Made by a program: the position numbers and the translations under genes. From positions 38,841 to 102,840 of the forward strand of contig CAXAMN010025262.1 in the NCBI GenBank assembly GCA_963970005.1: 64,000 bases of DNA, read 5' to 3'. The stretch is from Durusdinium trenchii (taxonomy: Eukaryota > Sar > Dinophyceae > Suessiales > Symbiodiniaceae). This document shows positions 1 through 12,451 of the stretch, piece after piece (position 1 is the first letter of the stretch; each line of letters begins with the position of its first letter). Under the pieces are notes generated by a model. It was not told where the DNA came from. It saw only the letters and a list, made by a program, of their open reading frames with translations, and ran no database searches.

Positions 1-180
1 AAGTAGTCGTGGCAGAGTCCCCCTGACGACGACTACTTTTTCCAGTTCAGGGGGGGGGGGCACGACTACTACTACTTTTTCCAGTTCGAGGGGGGGGGGT
101 ACGACTACTACTACTTTTTCCAGGTCGAGGGGGGGGGGGGGCCCGACTACTACTACTTTCTCGGGGGCGTCCTGTCTGAG
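1..180. repeat. G-run tandem repeat, about 38-42 bp unit
   Basis: About four copies of a unit with (GAC)TACTACTACTTTTTCCAG followed by 9-12 G. The first 10 bases (aagtagtcgt) are the exact reverse complement of 29-38. Confidence 0.85.
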
Positions 181-188
181 GCGGTGGC

Positions 189-227
189 ATGGAGGTCTTT
201 CGGATGTTGTTCAAGTTCAAGAAAAGC
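189..227 (-). CDS. DARS1: AspRS exon: LFLNLNNIRKTS
   Basis: Reads LFLNLNNIRKTS plus a split Met codon, equivalent to LFLxLxNIRKTSMFPRDP. The acceptor is tgtgccag, the donor GC (TCCAT^GCCACC). The final FPRDP exon is not visible and probably lies left of the window. Confidence 0.88.
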
Positions 228-712
228 CTGGCACACTCGAAGAAGCAGTGGACATGAACACGGGCGGAGGCCAGCCAAGGGCTTCTACCAAGCCATGGAA
301 AGAGAGTCGGTCTTGAACGCTGATTGGTGGGGCTAGTGCTTGATTAACCGAATTATGTTGTCTAGTCATCGCATTGCAGTGACTGGTGGGCACGGTTGAT
401 GCTGAACCATATCATACCACACCCGTTCATGATGAACATGACTGACTGACCAACACGCCATCTCCAATGCAGGGATTTCAAAAAAAATATCACCTTGTCA
501 CATTGTTGGTGTCAAATGTCGGTGCCTCCGCTGCTCTCTGGTTTTCTGAGCAAGTCCTTTTCTTGGCTGAACACAACTCGTTCACTTGGGCATCTGTATT
601 CCAATTCGCTGCGATGATGGAGGCGATCAAAAGACAACAGCCACTGCAAGTGCTGGATATTGAACTCCTAAGGCGTTTCTTTTTCGGCTGCACAACAACA
701 GGACCGGCTCAC
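228..712 (-). other. AspRS intron, no further features seen
   Basis: Between the NIRKTS and motif 3 exons, GC-AT balanced. I see nothing coding or repetitive. Confidence 0.6.
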
Positions 713-787
713 ATGACGACGCGTTCCATGCCAATGCCAGCGCCGGCATGTGGATACGAGCCGTACTTGAACGCATCAATGTAGGAC
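713..787 (-). CDS. DARS1: AspRS exon: class II motif 3
   Basis: Ends PHAGAGIGMERVV plus the split Met codon: class II motif 3 with the ATP-binding Arg. It starts SYIDAFKYG. The acceptor is cttcataag, the donor GT (GTCAT^GTGAGC). Confidence 0.96.
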
Positions 788-1921
788 CTTATGAAGTCGG
801 TGATGGTGAGGGGGGCGGTCAGGTATGGTCTGGTGCTTCCGAATCCCAAGCCAAGCGATAGCTTAAGCGACAAGAAGGGGCTGAGTCTGATCAAACATGT
901 GGAGAATCTACTGAGACCTTGGGCACCAAGCAAAAGGATTGTCCCTGACCATACGACCAAACGGGTCCATTTCTGCCCTGAGTCGCAGTTTGGACCGATC
1001 TTCCACGGAACGCCCACTCACAAGTGACTACTATAATCGACTATAATACCAACAAAAAGTACAATCCAGAGTCGAGTTGCGATTGGTCAGCAATAGTGGT
1101 GCAATAGTACAATACTCCACTTGAAGGTGACGAGTACCAACAATAGAGTGCTTTGGCACCTGAACTTCGGGTGCAGCCTCATGAAGGATCCCTCCCATCC
1201 AAAAAAGCTAAGAATCGTGTCCGGAAGAACAGCTATTTTTGGATGACATGTGCAGGGCTCCCCCACTTATACAACTCTACATTCTCTGGATCATTCATCT
1301 TCTGTCATCTCTTCCGCTCCCGGAGCTCCTGGAGCCTCCTTCCTCAGGGCGCCCAGCTGGATCGACGCTGGGGGCACCTTGGACGTCGGGGGGACCAACC
1401 GACGGAACCGTCGCTGTGTCGTTCGAAGTGTCGCGGTCGTCTGATTCATAGAAACTGCTAAGCTATAGTGATAAGATGCGGTATTAGTTCCCTAGGCTTG
1501 CCGTTACAAGGTCCTTTCTGGCTTTTGTCCATGAACTAGTTAAAAGGACTAAGACTATACTAGAGATTACGAGAGAATACGAGACACCCCCACAAACACA
1601 GAGTTTCTGACGCAGAAACACCCTGTTTGGTTCGCTGGGCTACCGAGGGAAAAGCTTGTGAACACTCAAACTCACACCCTTTAAAACAGGGCACCTCTTG
1701 GCACCTTGAAACAATCAACCACTAAAAGTCACTTGAAGCTAACCTATAGAACAGGGTATACTATATGTTCATAAAGAAATACCAAATAATCATTTCTCAT
1801 TCTATCCTACACCAGATATACATGCATGTCGTTTAAATGATGTATACTGTATACTATAAGTCTAAAACAGTCTGCAGTACCTCTTTTTTCCTCGACACTC
1901 CCCCGCTGCTCGTGAAGGTAC
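788..1921 (-). other. AspRS intron with one GC-rich island
   Basis: Mostly featureless. A GC-rich stretch at about 1300-1450 is open on the minus strand (SVGPPDVQGAPSVDPAGRPE) but I cannot tie it to any family. Confidence 0.4.
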
Positions 1922-1998
1922 AGTGCATCTGCGGGTCCCCGGACGCCCCAAGCTTTCGCCTTCTCCGTGAGCATCTGCGGGTCGTGGATCCGTTGGGC
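1922..1998 (-). CDS. DARS1: AspRS exon: AQRIHDPQML
   Basis: Begins AQRIHDPQMLTEKAKAWG and ends GPADAL. The acceptor is cgccgcag, the donor GT (GCACT^GTACCT). The split codon gives Ser with the next exon. Confidence 0.95.
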
Positions 1999-2263
1999 CT
2001 GCGGCGCTGACTCACGGCGGTTGGGGCGAGGAGTCGGTGGAGAGGGAAGACGATGTGCATTTCGATGGGCAACATGCCAAGCAATACGTGCTTGCTTTCG
2101 CTTAATTCGGCTGGCACGCTGCACTTGTGGAGAGGGAACATGGAGGCTAGGAGGTCCACAAATATAGAGGTCCCGATCTTCTTGTTCGTCGTCACTCGCT
2201 GGCCATCCTCCAGATCGTCCCGTTTCGTTTTGGGGGTCAGTCAGTCAGTGTAGAAATCGCTAT

Positions 2264-2359
2264 CCCAAACACTCGATGGGACTGCCATATATACCTACAT
2301 TGACCCCTGAAACCACCCCAACTGATCGGCATATATGGCAGTCCCATGGAGTGTCTGGG
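2264..2359. repeat. Fold-back repeat family 1, copy 1
   Basis: 29-bp arms with two mismatches: cccaaacactcgatgggact... and its reverse complement ending ...ccatggagtgtctggg. The loop carries cctacattgacccctgaaac. It lies in an AspRS intron. Confidence 0.9.
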
Positions 2360-2698
2360 TATAGTCAGCATAGTTTCCATTTTTCCTTCACCCACATCAG
2401 TGGGATGGTGGCGTGGAGGCGCTGAACCGATGGGTGTGAAGAACCAATGGCATGGAGATGCCAACGCATCACAACTGCCTGCGGAACCGACCGTGCACGA
2501 CCATGAATCATCATGCCTCTTTCAACATACTCACTCTCGCCCACTTGAACACAGAACCTTCAGCTGGAGATATTCTTCCGAAACAACACCTCTTCAAAAT
2601 CAACACACATCCACCCCCAATCCACCCCAAGCTAAAGATCGAACAGCATCAAACACTGCCCGAAGCCGTCCGACAGCACGCCACTGGGCTCCCCTAGC

Positions 2699-2731
2699 GC
2701 CCGAGGTGATCTCTTCACCGCGAAGGAAGAG
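2699..2731 (-). CDS. DARS1: AspRS micro-exon: LFLRGEEITSG
   Basis: Eleven codons (LFLRGEEITSG) that continue NAYD and precede AQRIHDP. The acceptor is ccggccccag, the donor GC (TCGGGC^GCTAGG). It sits inside a larger GC-rich island that is open in other frames. Confidence 0.92.
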
Positions 2732-2794
2732 CTGGGGCCGGAGGAAGGGCTCGGGGTTCTACATGAAAGACAGATGGTAGAATTTGGGTCTATC

Positions 2795-2833
2795 CTATTA
2801 GCATCTATTAGCATCTATTAGCATCTATTAGCT
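2795..2833. repeat. 10-bp tandem repeat
   Basis: About four copies of ctattagcat. Confidence 0.9.
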
Positions 2834-3177
2834 GTAACAGTGGATCATGATGGTTAGTAGAGGCCTTTTCCATTACAGTATTCATCAGTAGAAATCCATG
2901 TCTCGCACATTCCCTATAAGACTTCCAATCTACAAATCCCACCAAACAAAAGTCTCGGACAAAAAGACTGAAAACGTCTCACATCGAGTGGCTTGGCAAG
3001 TCTCCGCCACTGCTCACATCGTGCAGAGTGCAACGAGAGGCAGGACGAGAGGCAGGGGCATGGTCTATCTCCCACAGGGGGCATGGTCTCTCTCCATGAG
3101 TCGGAAGACTATGTTCTGCAAGCACTCTGGTTTCTTGATGTATATTAGACACCTGGAAAAGCAACTAGCGTGTGGCT

Positions 3178-3231
3178 TTGAGATGATAGGGCTCCTGCAA
3201 GGAGTGCGTATTTTGAGATGATAGGGCTCTT
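3178..3231. repeat. Short direct repeat
   Basis: ttgagatgatagggctcY occurs twice, 37 bp apart. Confidence 0.8.
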
Positions 3232-3312
3232 GTATCACTGGTACCTGACATCGTTACAATGTGTGCGTGCTGCACACCATTGAACCCTGGTCCCACACCA
3301 GGATCCCCAGGC

Positions 3313-3375
3313 ATCATAGGCGTTGGTCCACTTCTCATCGATGGGATCGGGCATGGTGTAGAAGGGCCTCACCTC
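3313..3375 (-). CDS. DARS1: AspRS exon: EVRPFYTMPDP
   Basis: Twenty-one codons beginning EVRPFYTMPDPIDEKWTNAY. RPFYTMPDP is a family signature. The acceptor is ggttcccag, the donor GC (TATGAT^GCCTGG), phase 0. Confidence 0.95.
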
Positions 3376-3465
3376 CTGGGAACCGGATCCCTCGTTGATT
3401 GGCCAAGTTCAGTGCCTCAAGAAACGGCCACGCCCTGTAAATCCCGGTCATGAACAAGAAGTGAT

Positions 3466-3557
3466 ATACCAGCACCACTGGAAAGGGTGGTTTATGGACA
3501 CTCCTGACAGACTATGTGAATATTCCATCCAACAACCCCCTCCATGGTGCTGGTACT
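3466..3557. repeat. Inverted repeat
   Basis: taccagcacca near 3467 and tggtgctggta near 3545 are reverse complements, in an AspRS intron. Confidence 0.65.
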
Positions 3558-3942
3558 TCAGTTTGAGACAACTTTGCTGAAAGATGTCGTCGAACAGTGA
3601 TTTTGGACCGTGACCAGGCTGGGAAAGATTGATATATACATGCCCATTGCTGAACATTAAAAAAACAAAAAAACATCGTTCCCGTGCATGACCATTAATT
3701 CTATACTATTCTATACTATACCTGTTCTTCCTTTGGAGGGTTGTACAATCGCTTCGGACACATTTTTTGACACATAATGAAACATGGGAACATCACAATC
3801 CTAACAAAACCAGACTAATATCTAATGTAAAAGCCCCATGAGTTTTCCAAGTGAATTAGTGTGCTGGAGGAAGCACTGATAGAGACCCTGGGGCGTGGGA
3901 GTGCAAGGCCATCCGCTCCAGAAGTGCAAGCTCTGAAGACTC

Positions 3943-4008
3943 CTTGGGGAACTTGTCAATGATGTAGAAATCTTCACCGTGCGTCTTGTGGATGATAATG
4001 CCCAGCAA
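3943..4008 (-). CDS. DARS1: AspRS exon: GEDFYIIDKFPK
   Basis: Twenty-two codons beginning LLGIIIHKTHGEDFYIIDKF, equivalent to LLGxxVKxKYxTDFYIxDKFP. The acceptor is gtacggcag, the donor GA (CCCAAG^GAGTCT), phase 0 into EVRPFYTMPDP. Confidence 0.92.
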
Positions 4009-5437
4009 CTGCCGTACGCTTCGTGGCTACGCTTTTTGGAGGCGGGGAAGCATATGTCACACATAGCCAACACAAAACGTTGTAAACAAAGTCCTGCACC
4101 AAATATGGAGCTGAGGACCTCCTACTATTTGTTACTATTTGCCAAGTTGACGTGGGTGTGTCAAACACCTACCATCTCTGTCTAGACTCTAGACAGTCTG
4201 GACTTGCATTCATGACCTTCTTGGTGGGATGATCCGCGTGACATAAACGAATAATTCTGCTCCTTCATTCTCGTCAGTCGAGCGGCGGCAAGCGCTGTCC
4301 ACATGACACAGCAAACATGCCCTCCCCTGTGAATTCTGAGGGTTGCCAGCATGCGAATGTATGAGAACCATTTCTCTCAAGTGGTTTGCCCTTTTGAAGT
4401 AGCGGATCGATCGCCTGTGTCATAGAAAAGTGGCGGCATTCTATCATCTGGTCTACCCGCTTTGACGTTGTTCCTACATCGTATCCCATCAGGAGACGAT
4501 TCCCAAAGACCAAGAGCCCGATAACATTCACACACCCCAAACAGCTCGCACCTTCTCATCCTCTGTGCTGATGTCCTGCCACCCAACCCAGCGAAACCCA
4601 GGGATCAAACATGAGAACATGGAACATACGAGAGGCCGCCGATGGCGACCAGGTCTTTAACTCTAGAAATGGTTTGTGAACACCCCTCAAGAGCCCCCAA
4701 ATCTCGGGGACGGCACCCCGCGCTTCCACAAAGGATTTGGATTTGGACGATGTGGTCATTTGGACAGAACCGATGTCGTGCCCGATGTCCGGCATGGGAC
4801 ATGGGACAGATCAGTCAGCATGGGATGTCAGGCGGGTCTCCTCGTTCTCCTCATGCGCCTTCACCGACCTATTGTGCGTGGTGGTGGGGTTCGCAACCGG
4901 CAGAGAGAGATGGAGGATGAATTGAAGTTCATAGGATGGTGCAACACGAGGCATCACTATCACCGTTTCTTGACATTTGCTCTTGAAATCTCTTGAAGGT
5001 TTGTGACTGCAAGCTCAAGTGCGGGTCAACAAGAACAAACAAACACTTTGTGGATCTTCGAGGGATGAGGGCAAATGTCGGAAAGACCAAGCCATGAAGA
5101 AACCAAAGGACAAGCAAGTCTTTTATTTGCGCCAGCCTCTGGAAAACTCGGATATTCTTGCACACACACACCCAGTGTATATATAGGCTGAAACCATGAT
5201 AAACTCAAGAAAATCACATCCTGGTCCTGCATTGCTCCTGGTTCTGAAAAGGTTCCCAAATGAACACATTCTTGTTCGTTCCTTGATTTTCTTGCTTGCC
5301 AGCCTGCCAGCTGCCCAAAGATATGACTCTGCCTTTTTCATGCACCGTCGTTTTCCCGTTTTCTGCTTCGAAACCTCCGTTGTGCACCGTCACTTCGTCC
5401 GGTCGAGGTGAGGTGGTGACGGCCCCGACGCGAGGTG
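4009..5437 (-). other. AspRS intron, nothing recognised
   Basis: Short open frames only. No family, repeat or RNA recognised. Confidence 0.5.
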
Positions 5438-5476
5438 CTTTTCGAGGATCTTTCGGTCATAGTCACTGGCCGCATC
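5438..5476 (-). CDS. DARS1: AspRS exon: DAASDYDRKILEK
   Basis: Thirteen codons reading DAASDYDRKILEK, filling the slot of DDLSTPNEK before LLG. The acceptor is gtcacctccag. The donor is odd: phase needs a cut after GAAAAG, giving an intron that starts CA, or GC if cut one base earlier. Confidence 0.6.
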
Positions 5477-6260
5477 CTGGAGGTGACAAGTCCGCCCAGT
5501 TCTGGGCAGTCCAGTTGAAAAGGTAGGAACAACTCCGGGTTTTCCGAACGGAAGGAACGGAAGGTGAGTGTCCGGCAAAGGTTTCCCTGCTTGATGAATT
5601 CTGGGTAGGTTTGATTTTTCTGAGTAGTTCCATTTCGTTCCATCAATTCAAAAGGTTGACCTACGATTAATATGCCTCTAAAGCTCACCAACTACCGAAA
5701 CACTCCGTGAAACTACCATCTTTGCCGAGAAATGGCCAGGGGTGATTGCATTTCGGGGGATCAAATACGGCAGATATCCCAGTCCCATCGGCTCGTGTTG
5801 TGTGTGCCACCTTGCACCGGTCTGACCGTCCGCCGCGTGCTGCGCGCAGCCGCGCGCCTTGATCCTCTGCTCCAAGATCGGAGGGCCTCCAGAGGACCAG
5901 TCCGGCCACTTGGGCCCATGGACTCCGACTTCAACCACCCCAACGTAGGTATACCAGGTAGTCACCAGCGTCTGGGATACTCTTTGGCTTTGAATATGAT
6001 GGACACTACTGACAGGAAAGGTCCTTTACGAGGGTTCTGCTAATTTGTTGTTTGGAGGGACTGCACGGTGTGAAAGTATAGGTTCGATGCTCGGAACATG
6101 TCTCTGACAAACCAGTATAGCTTTGGGGGGTTCATGCTAACAAATACATCATGCTGCTGTGCAAGAAGCTGCAGAATGTCAAACCAACCAATTACCCATG
6201 TGGGTCAAAACTCAGGAAAACAACTACACAGAACATCAAAAACAATAAAACACATACATA

Positions 6261-6341
6261 CCAGGACCATCCTGTCTGGGTGTCCTGGCTGGACTTCCCT
6301 ACAGATGTCCTGGTAAGGACACCCAGACAGGATGGTCCTGG
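6261..6341. repeat. Fold-back repeat family 2, perfect 26-bp arms
   Basis: Arms 6261-6286 and 6316-6341 are exact reverse complements (ccaggaccatcctgtctggg and onward), with a 29-base loop. Confidence 0.95.
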
Positions 6342-6428
6342 CAAGTCGACCCTCCAAAGTTCTTTCCCTCCAAACGATTACACCGACCCCGTCCATCTGC
6401 GGCGCAGAACACATCGACGCCGGCCTTC

Positions 6429-6459
6429 TCTTCTCAACAAGGCGATGGCCTCCGAGAAC
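6429..6459 (-). CDS. DARS1: AspRS exon: FSEAIALLRR
   Basis: Reads FSEAIALLRR, matching the F-x-EA-I-x-LL helix of AspRS. The acceptor is gagaatgccag. A GA donor after AGA AGA keeps phase with the next exon but leaves the loop slightly short; the exon may extend a few codons (REGRR). Confidence 0.6.
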
Positions 6460-7398
6460 CTGGCATTCTCGCAGAACAGCACGTGGAGGACGGTGCTTGG
6501 GAAGACTCAGCACCGGCTACACGTAGAAGACTTCAAGACCCAAAAGAAGTCATAAACACCAAAAAAAAAACACACAGTGCAAATATTCGCATGTATTCTA
6601 TGGCTTTCTATGGTGGCTATATAATCACTTGTGGTATCTGGTAGGGGTGCTCAACGCTGCAGCGTCATTTCTTCAACGCAGGTGTCGCCAAAAGCGAGGA
6701 ACACACGGAATGGCAAGAAGCGATGCTCTGATCCTCGTGCTGCACTCATTTGCAACAACATGACTCATGACAAACACTTCTTAACTAATATCTAACATGA
6801 GCCTGGACCAAAGGGCCAAGCGGCCAAGCCACTACGCAGTAAAGAGCTGCTTCAATCATGCGTATACCGTATACAAGTCAATCATTTTGCTGGAGTCGTT
6901 ATTGGAGAATCCAGTGAAATCCTGGGGGTGGCTTCAGTTGTTTCATACTCTCCATGAGGTCCAACCCTGACTATGACCCACGGGGCAGGTCATCAGGTGC
7001 AAGCTCATGGTTTCTCAACGCCGGGGACCACCAGCGGGCTGCTTCGTCGTAAAAGAGTCGAAATCCGCACCCTGGTCCCAAGCACTTGTTCAAAACGAAT
7101 TGGTCGGAAATCACACATTCTAAAAGGAATGTGTAGATTCACAATCGCCACTCTTCCAACAATTTGTCAGATTCACACACTACCAGCGGCACCGTTTAGC
7201 TCGAAAACGGATGTTCTTTTTGCAATATAACTTACCGGGTTGTGCAACAAGCAACCCTCATTTTGGCTGGGAAATGGTTGTCAAAATGGTTTTCAAGACT
7301 ACAACGTCCATATTTTAATGGTCTTTTGAAGAAATGGATCCTTTCCCCTGCCTCTCAGCCCAAAAGAAAGGTGCACGACCCGACCGATCGCTCCTCAC

Positions 7399-7544
7399 CG
7401 GCAGTGCATCTCTGCGTGAAACGGGTGGCCCGGGTGCGGCACCGGTGAATGACCGGTGAACCGGCACGACCCCAACGACCGGCCGTTCCAAGGCACGTCG
7501 CCCGCGCGGCACGGCACTTCGCAACGAAGCTGAAACTGGTCATC
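7399..7544 (-). CDS. Candidate exon: Cys/His/Pro-rich
   Basis: Reads DDQFQLRCEVPCRAGDVPWN then TGHSPVPHPGHPFHAEMHC. The acceptor is cggcttcgag followed by G, the donor GT (TGCCG^GTGAGG). The plus strand is also open. Confidence 0.38.
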
Positions 7545-10200
7545 CTCGAAGCCGGAAATTCGGGAGCTGTGAAGAATTCTGGTCCGGTTTCTACAGCAAC
7601 GCGAGCGCGATGCAAGAACTCGTCGGATTTTGGGCCTGAGCGATTTTTGGCAAACCCCGAAGGAGCAGGGCTCAAAGGTCTGATGGAATCTGGCAAAGAG
7701 TCACATGGACCAACAAACGCTAAAAACAACATGGGCCCTTGCTTGCCTGGCCATCAAGGATGCTTGATGGACGGACGTGGAAGGTGTGGGTGTCCTGCTT
7801 ACTGCACTTCTTCCCTCCGATAATTGTTCTTCATTGACTCCGGCTTCGAAGCGCCACGCACCAGTCAAAGCTGCCGTCAGAGACGAGAGGTCGAGAGCAG
7901 TTGTTCGATTTCAAAGCGCTCTGTAAGGCAGAATGAGTCCAAGTAGCCCATCTGGGATATCCGAGAGGTTTGTCACATGAACCATCGGAGGGGTTTGCAC
8001 CTTTGGGATCCAAACATGTCGTATATATTGCATCTATATACTGCATCTTTGCTAGTTCTGGGGTGCAAGCCGTCTTTCCCCGCCTTCCGGCCACCTCTCG
8101 CTCCGCACCACGGCTTCCTCTGACCGGAAAAGCAAAGAATTCGGAGCTCGCAGCACAGCTTCTCACTTCGTCGGCCTCGGTCGATGTCATGGGATGGTGG
8201 GGGCTGCATTGAGAAACATCTGCCGCATCTGCGTCTTAGTAACCCAAAAGGGATCCACGACTACACTGGAAATACAAACGGTACTTTGCACCTGGGAATC
8301 GCGAATCGCGAGGCAAGAGTCAAGTGCCTCGCCTCTTTGGATCCAATTAATGGCTCGGAATCGACGATAAACCCTGTTTTGATGCAAGGAATTCTTAGGG
8401 CATGATCGCATCACCACATTGAAACGTCTCTCCTGGCACTTTGGACCTGCCAACGGTTGATACAAAAGCTTCTTGAGAAGAATCATCGAAGAATCATCGA
8501 AAAATCAAGCACCAGGACTGCACCCCCCCAAACCGGCGCCACCCCACCTGATTTTTGCTGCCCAACTCAAACATACATATGCTATGCTATGCATTCCATC
8601 GACGAGGGAGAACCCTTCCCTCACGTCCATTGGCCAGAGATCGGTGGAGGCGAAGGGCGAGGGCGGAGGGCTCGCGCCTAGTTCTCCGTTTCATCATCCT
8701 CAGCGGATGCAAACGTACCAGCAACCAGCAACCAGCAGCAGAAACCTAGAATGATCTGGTTTTTGCACTACGTAGTTGTGGGCTCTTGTATTGCTAGCTT
8801 AGACCATCATTTCAGGTAGGCCCTGCTGAAACATTGAGGCCCCTTAGGAGGGGATGGGGTCCAACCTATTTGATCCTCCGAGTTTGGCATGAATCATGGT
8901 CATGCTTTCTCAGGACATGGCCTCCTGAATTTGAGGAAGCAACAACGGAGGTCCACATCAACTGGGCGGCCAATCCTTCGGATTCGGTGTAGCAGGAGAC
9001 CACTCAACCAAACCCTCAACACTGCTGTTGCTCACTGCGATTGGCACCAGCGATTCGCAGGTTGACTCTCAAACAACGACAAAAAACATCGGGTTTCACC
9101 CAGTCGAACCGCCTCGCAGTCGAACAGGACGTGGCAGTGAGTCAAAAGCCCGGACCCCTAATCAGGTTGATCTCCTTGGTCTATTCTGTGTTTTTTTTCA
9201 GTGGTCAATCCGGGTCCCCGAGGAACCTGACCCACTGTCATATTATTGAAAGGTGCCCACCAGGAGGTGGCTTTGCAAACTCAATGCTGAGCCAAGCCCT
9301 GCCCAGCAAGCCTTTATTCAAGAAAATGCTCCTCCTCAAAATAAGCATGGGATGCCTGAAAAAGGAATCATGCAACTTGCAACCATGTTCTTCGACCGGT
9401 CTTCTTTCAAATGCGAAGCTACTTTGTGATTCTCACCTTCCAGTCTCTTGTTGCAGTCGGTTTGTGGCATGAAGAGGAAAATGCCCCACCGAGGCCAAGG
9501 TCAAAAGGGTGTTGCGACAACCACAGAGAACACATGAGAACACTATTGCACACTATATCACTATAACCGTTCATCCAGAAGATCCCCAGATTTCCAGGAC
9601 GCATTGGACCTCCCACTGGCCAGCACTTCGTGGGACTGGAAGAGGGTACTAGCTTGGGGTAAATATATCTGGCATCAATATATCTGGAGCGTCTGGGTCC
9701 TAAAACTGTCATTAACCTTCCATGGGATCCGTGAAACAAACACCAGAAAGTATGAGCCAGCACTGGCCAGCACCACGGATTCCGGGTTTGTTAGGTCAAA
9801 GGGTGTCCACTCCCAGACTGGGGGTCCAGGAGCGACCTTATCCTTCATGCCCAGCAGCCCGGACCAACGACCTCATACGTGAGAAAAGCCGGTCCTGAGC
9901 ACCTTAGGTTCTCAGGTCAAGCAGGAGATCGATGCGAAGAATGGATCTGATCAACTACTCCTGCTGTCTTGAACCTGGTAGCTCTTTAGCTGATCTTAGC
10001 TGATCTTGGGGGAACACTCTAAGTCTAGTAGACGTTCTACTGCAAGGATATACCAGTTGATGAAACACAAAACACGTCTCCGAAGCATCCAGTACCCCCA
10101 AACAATGCTGCCTGAAGTCTCATCCCTCCCCCTGTCAGGGCACCAAACCTTCACTTCACCAAAAGCAGCCAAATTGGGTCCGTATCTTCCAAACAAATCA

Positions 10201-10218
10201 TCTCTCTCTCTCTCTCTC
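10201..10218. repeat. CT microsatellite
   Basis: A pure TC run. Confidence 0.95.
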
Positions 10219-10269
10219 AGATGGAACCCCTTTGCAAGATCTTCCACCACCCCCTGACGAGATAGAGCC

Positions 10270-10406
10270 CCTTTTGGGACATCAAGTCGCCCCCCAAGTC
10301 ACGGCCAACTGCCGCCCTTCGATCGTCAGGGCACGGCGATCACAAAGGATCTTCCCATGGAAGAAGCCTTCGTTCCAAAGGATTTCCAGCCGTTCTGGCC
10401 CACACC
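10270..10406 (-). CDS. Candidate exon: RLEILWNEGFFHGKI
   Basis: Reads CGPERLEILWNEGFFHGKIL then CDRRALTIEGRQLA. The pattern is faintly Tudor/SH3-like. The acceptor is tcaccggccag. Confidence 0.28.
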
Positions 10407-12330
10407 TGGCCGGTGACCCCTGGGGAGTGGATCTTCCATCAGTTCTCGGACACCTGTGATCTGCACTGGTGGCAGCTTTATGACATGGGCCATGAACAGG
10501 CCACCTAAATACATGAAATGAACAATATAGAACAATATGCCAGCAGTCACAAAAGGGTGCGATCCATGGAGGTTCGGGGTGCCCAGAACATCCACGGCCC
10601 CTGGATGGGACTAAGCACCACCCCTTTGACTGCTGGTGTGTGAGATTCAATTGTAGGTGGCCACATGAACAAATACACATTCCATCTTGGCACCCCTGAA
10701 AGGCCGACCGGATGGTCTCTTTGGCCTTCGTCGAGATGCGAGATGCAAGATGTTGCAAGTGGGTTGGCCCTTGAAAATTTGAAGACCACAAGAAATCCTG
10801 AGAATGGGCTGTGAGCGACACAGCGACACGGTCCCCCAGATGTCCCCAGGTCACTGTAAATGCGGCCATGCAATTTAGGAACAAATATCTTGCAGATCAT
10901 TCTCTGCCCGCTTGGGCACGTTCAGTACAACAAGTCCAACTGTTCCCATTAAGACCCAAGTCTGGAAAAAGGGTGACCCAGATTCTCAAGCTGAACTTCC
11001 CCCCCATCAAAAATCAATTATAGTTAGAACTGGGGGTGGGGGGTGGAAACAGGACACATGGTGATGTTCATGATTGTCATGATTTGCCAAAGCGAACCAC
11101 TTGACATAAATACCATCGTGGACTCATGGACCATCCCAATTGGCACGTTTGCATCCCTTCGCTTCCAAAACTGCCGCCGTGCCGCGCGGTCGTCGTGGCG
11201 GATTGGTTCAAAGTGTCCACCCGGATGTCCGTGGAGGAGCCTCCCGTGCGATGGAAAACCGTGGGAAGGATGGAGGAAGGAACATCAAACACTCGATGTA
11301 TGTAATCAGCATAGTTAATATATTGCATACAAGATAATACCATATATTTGTACATATATATGTATATTATCTTAGACAAGTATTATAAGATACCTGCAAA
11401 ATTGTTTATATATATATAGTTATATAAATACACTATTACATCATATATAAGACCATATAAGTTACTTACTTATAGCGTAATACATGGGATAAATGGATGG
11501 AACTATTTCATATACATGGATGGTCTGGGATTGGTGGTTCACTTGGAAGAAGACACTTTCCATATTAGAAACCAATATGGAAAAATACGGAAAACATCTA
11601 GCTTCTCCATCTTTGCATGTACTCTTGTCAACGCCCATCTTCCATGTATTTCCCCACATCGCGCTTCCTAAACAACTGGATCACTGGGCTGAATTTACCT
11701 GCATCTGATTTTGGAAAATCGAATTCTTCAAGTCTTCTATATAGTTGGGGCAACTTTGCCACATGCAAACCTCCCTTACTCCAACACAACGCCCTCCAAA
11801 AAGCTACAAATCTGATGACTTAAAGACATTTGGCATCTTTTGACCTTTTCCCCAGCAATCGTGACTTCAACATACTCACTTCATGCATGGGCTCCACACA
11901 ACCGTCAAAGAAACCATCTCCCTCGAACTTCCGAACCACGCGCCGCACGCGTCGCACGCGTCGCACGCGCCGAGTGCCTGAGGTTGGGATCCGCGTCTTC
12001 TTGGAAGCCATGCGGCGATGCAGCCGCCGCGCCGACTTCCTTGGGACCCGAGGGCAGTGTGACCAGAGGGATGGATCGTCTCTCCAGGCAAGAGCATGCC
12101 AAAAAAAGCTCGAATGTTTGAAAGCCTGAGCAAAAAGGTAAGGCACAACAAGAAACAACAACACAATAAGTTTGAAAGGATCTGGAATCTATATAGGTCT
12201 TGAAGAGAGTCACAAAACATGCCCTGTACTATCTGTACTTGGTCTGCTTTGTCTTGGAGGAACACTTTTTTTGAGAAAAAAACACCCATGTTGCCTCTTC
12301 CTACTTTGAAGCAGTCTCCCATGTCCTCAC

Positions 12331-12451
12331 CTTTTTTTCGGTCCCCACATAACGTCACAACGTTCCCGTCACTGCCAAGGTGCTCATGTTCCAAGAGCCG
12401 CTTCACGAAGGTCGACTGGACCTCGCGAGGTCCAGCGATGCGTGACCGCCG
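12331..12451 (-). CDS. Candidate exon: VKRLLEHEHLGSDGNVVTLC
   Basis: Reads RRSRIAGPREVQSTFVKRLL then EHEHLGSDGNVVTLCGDRKK. The acceptor is cgcttctgcgtag, the donor GT (AAAG^GTGAGG). Family unknown. Confidence 0.45.
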
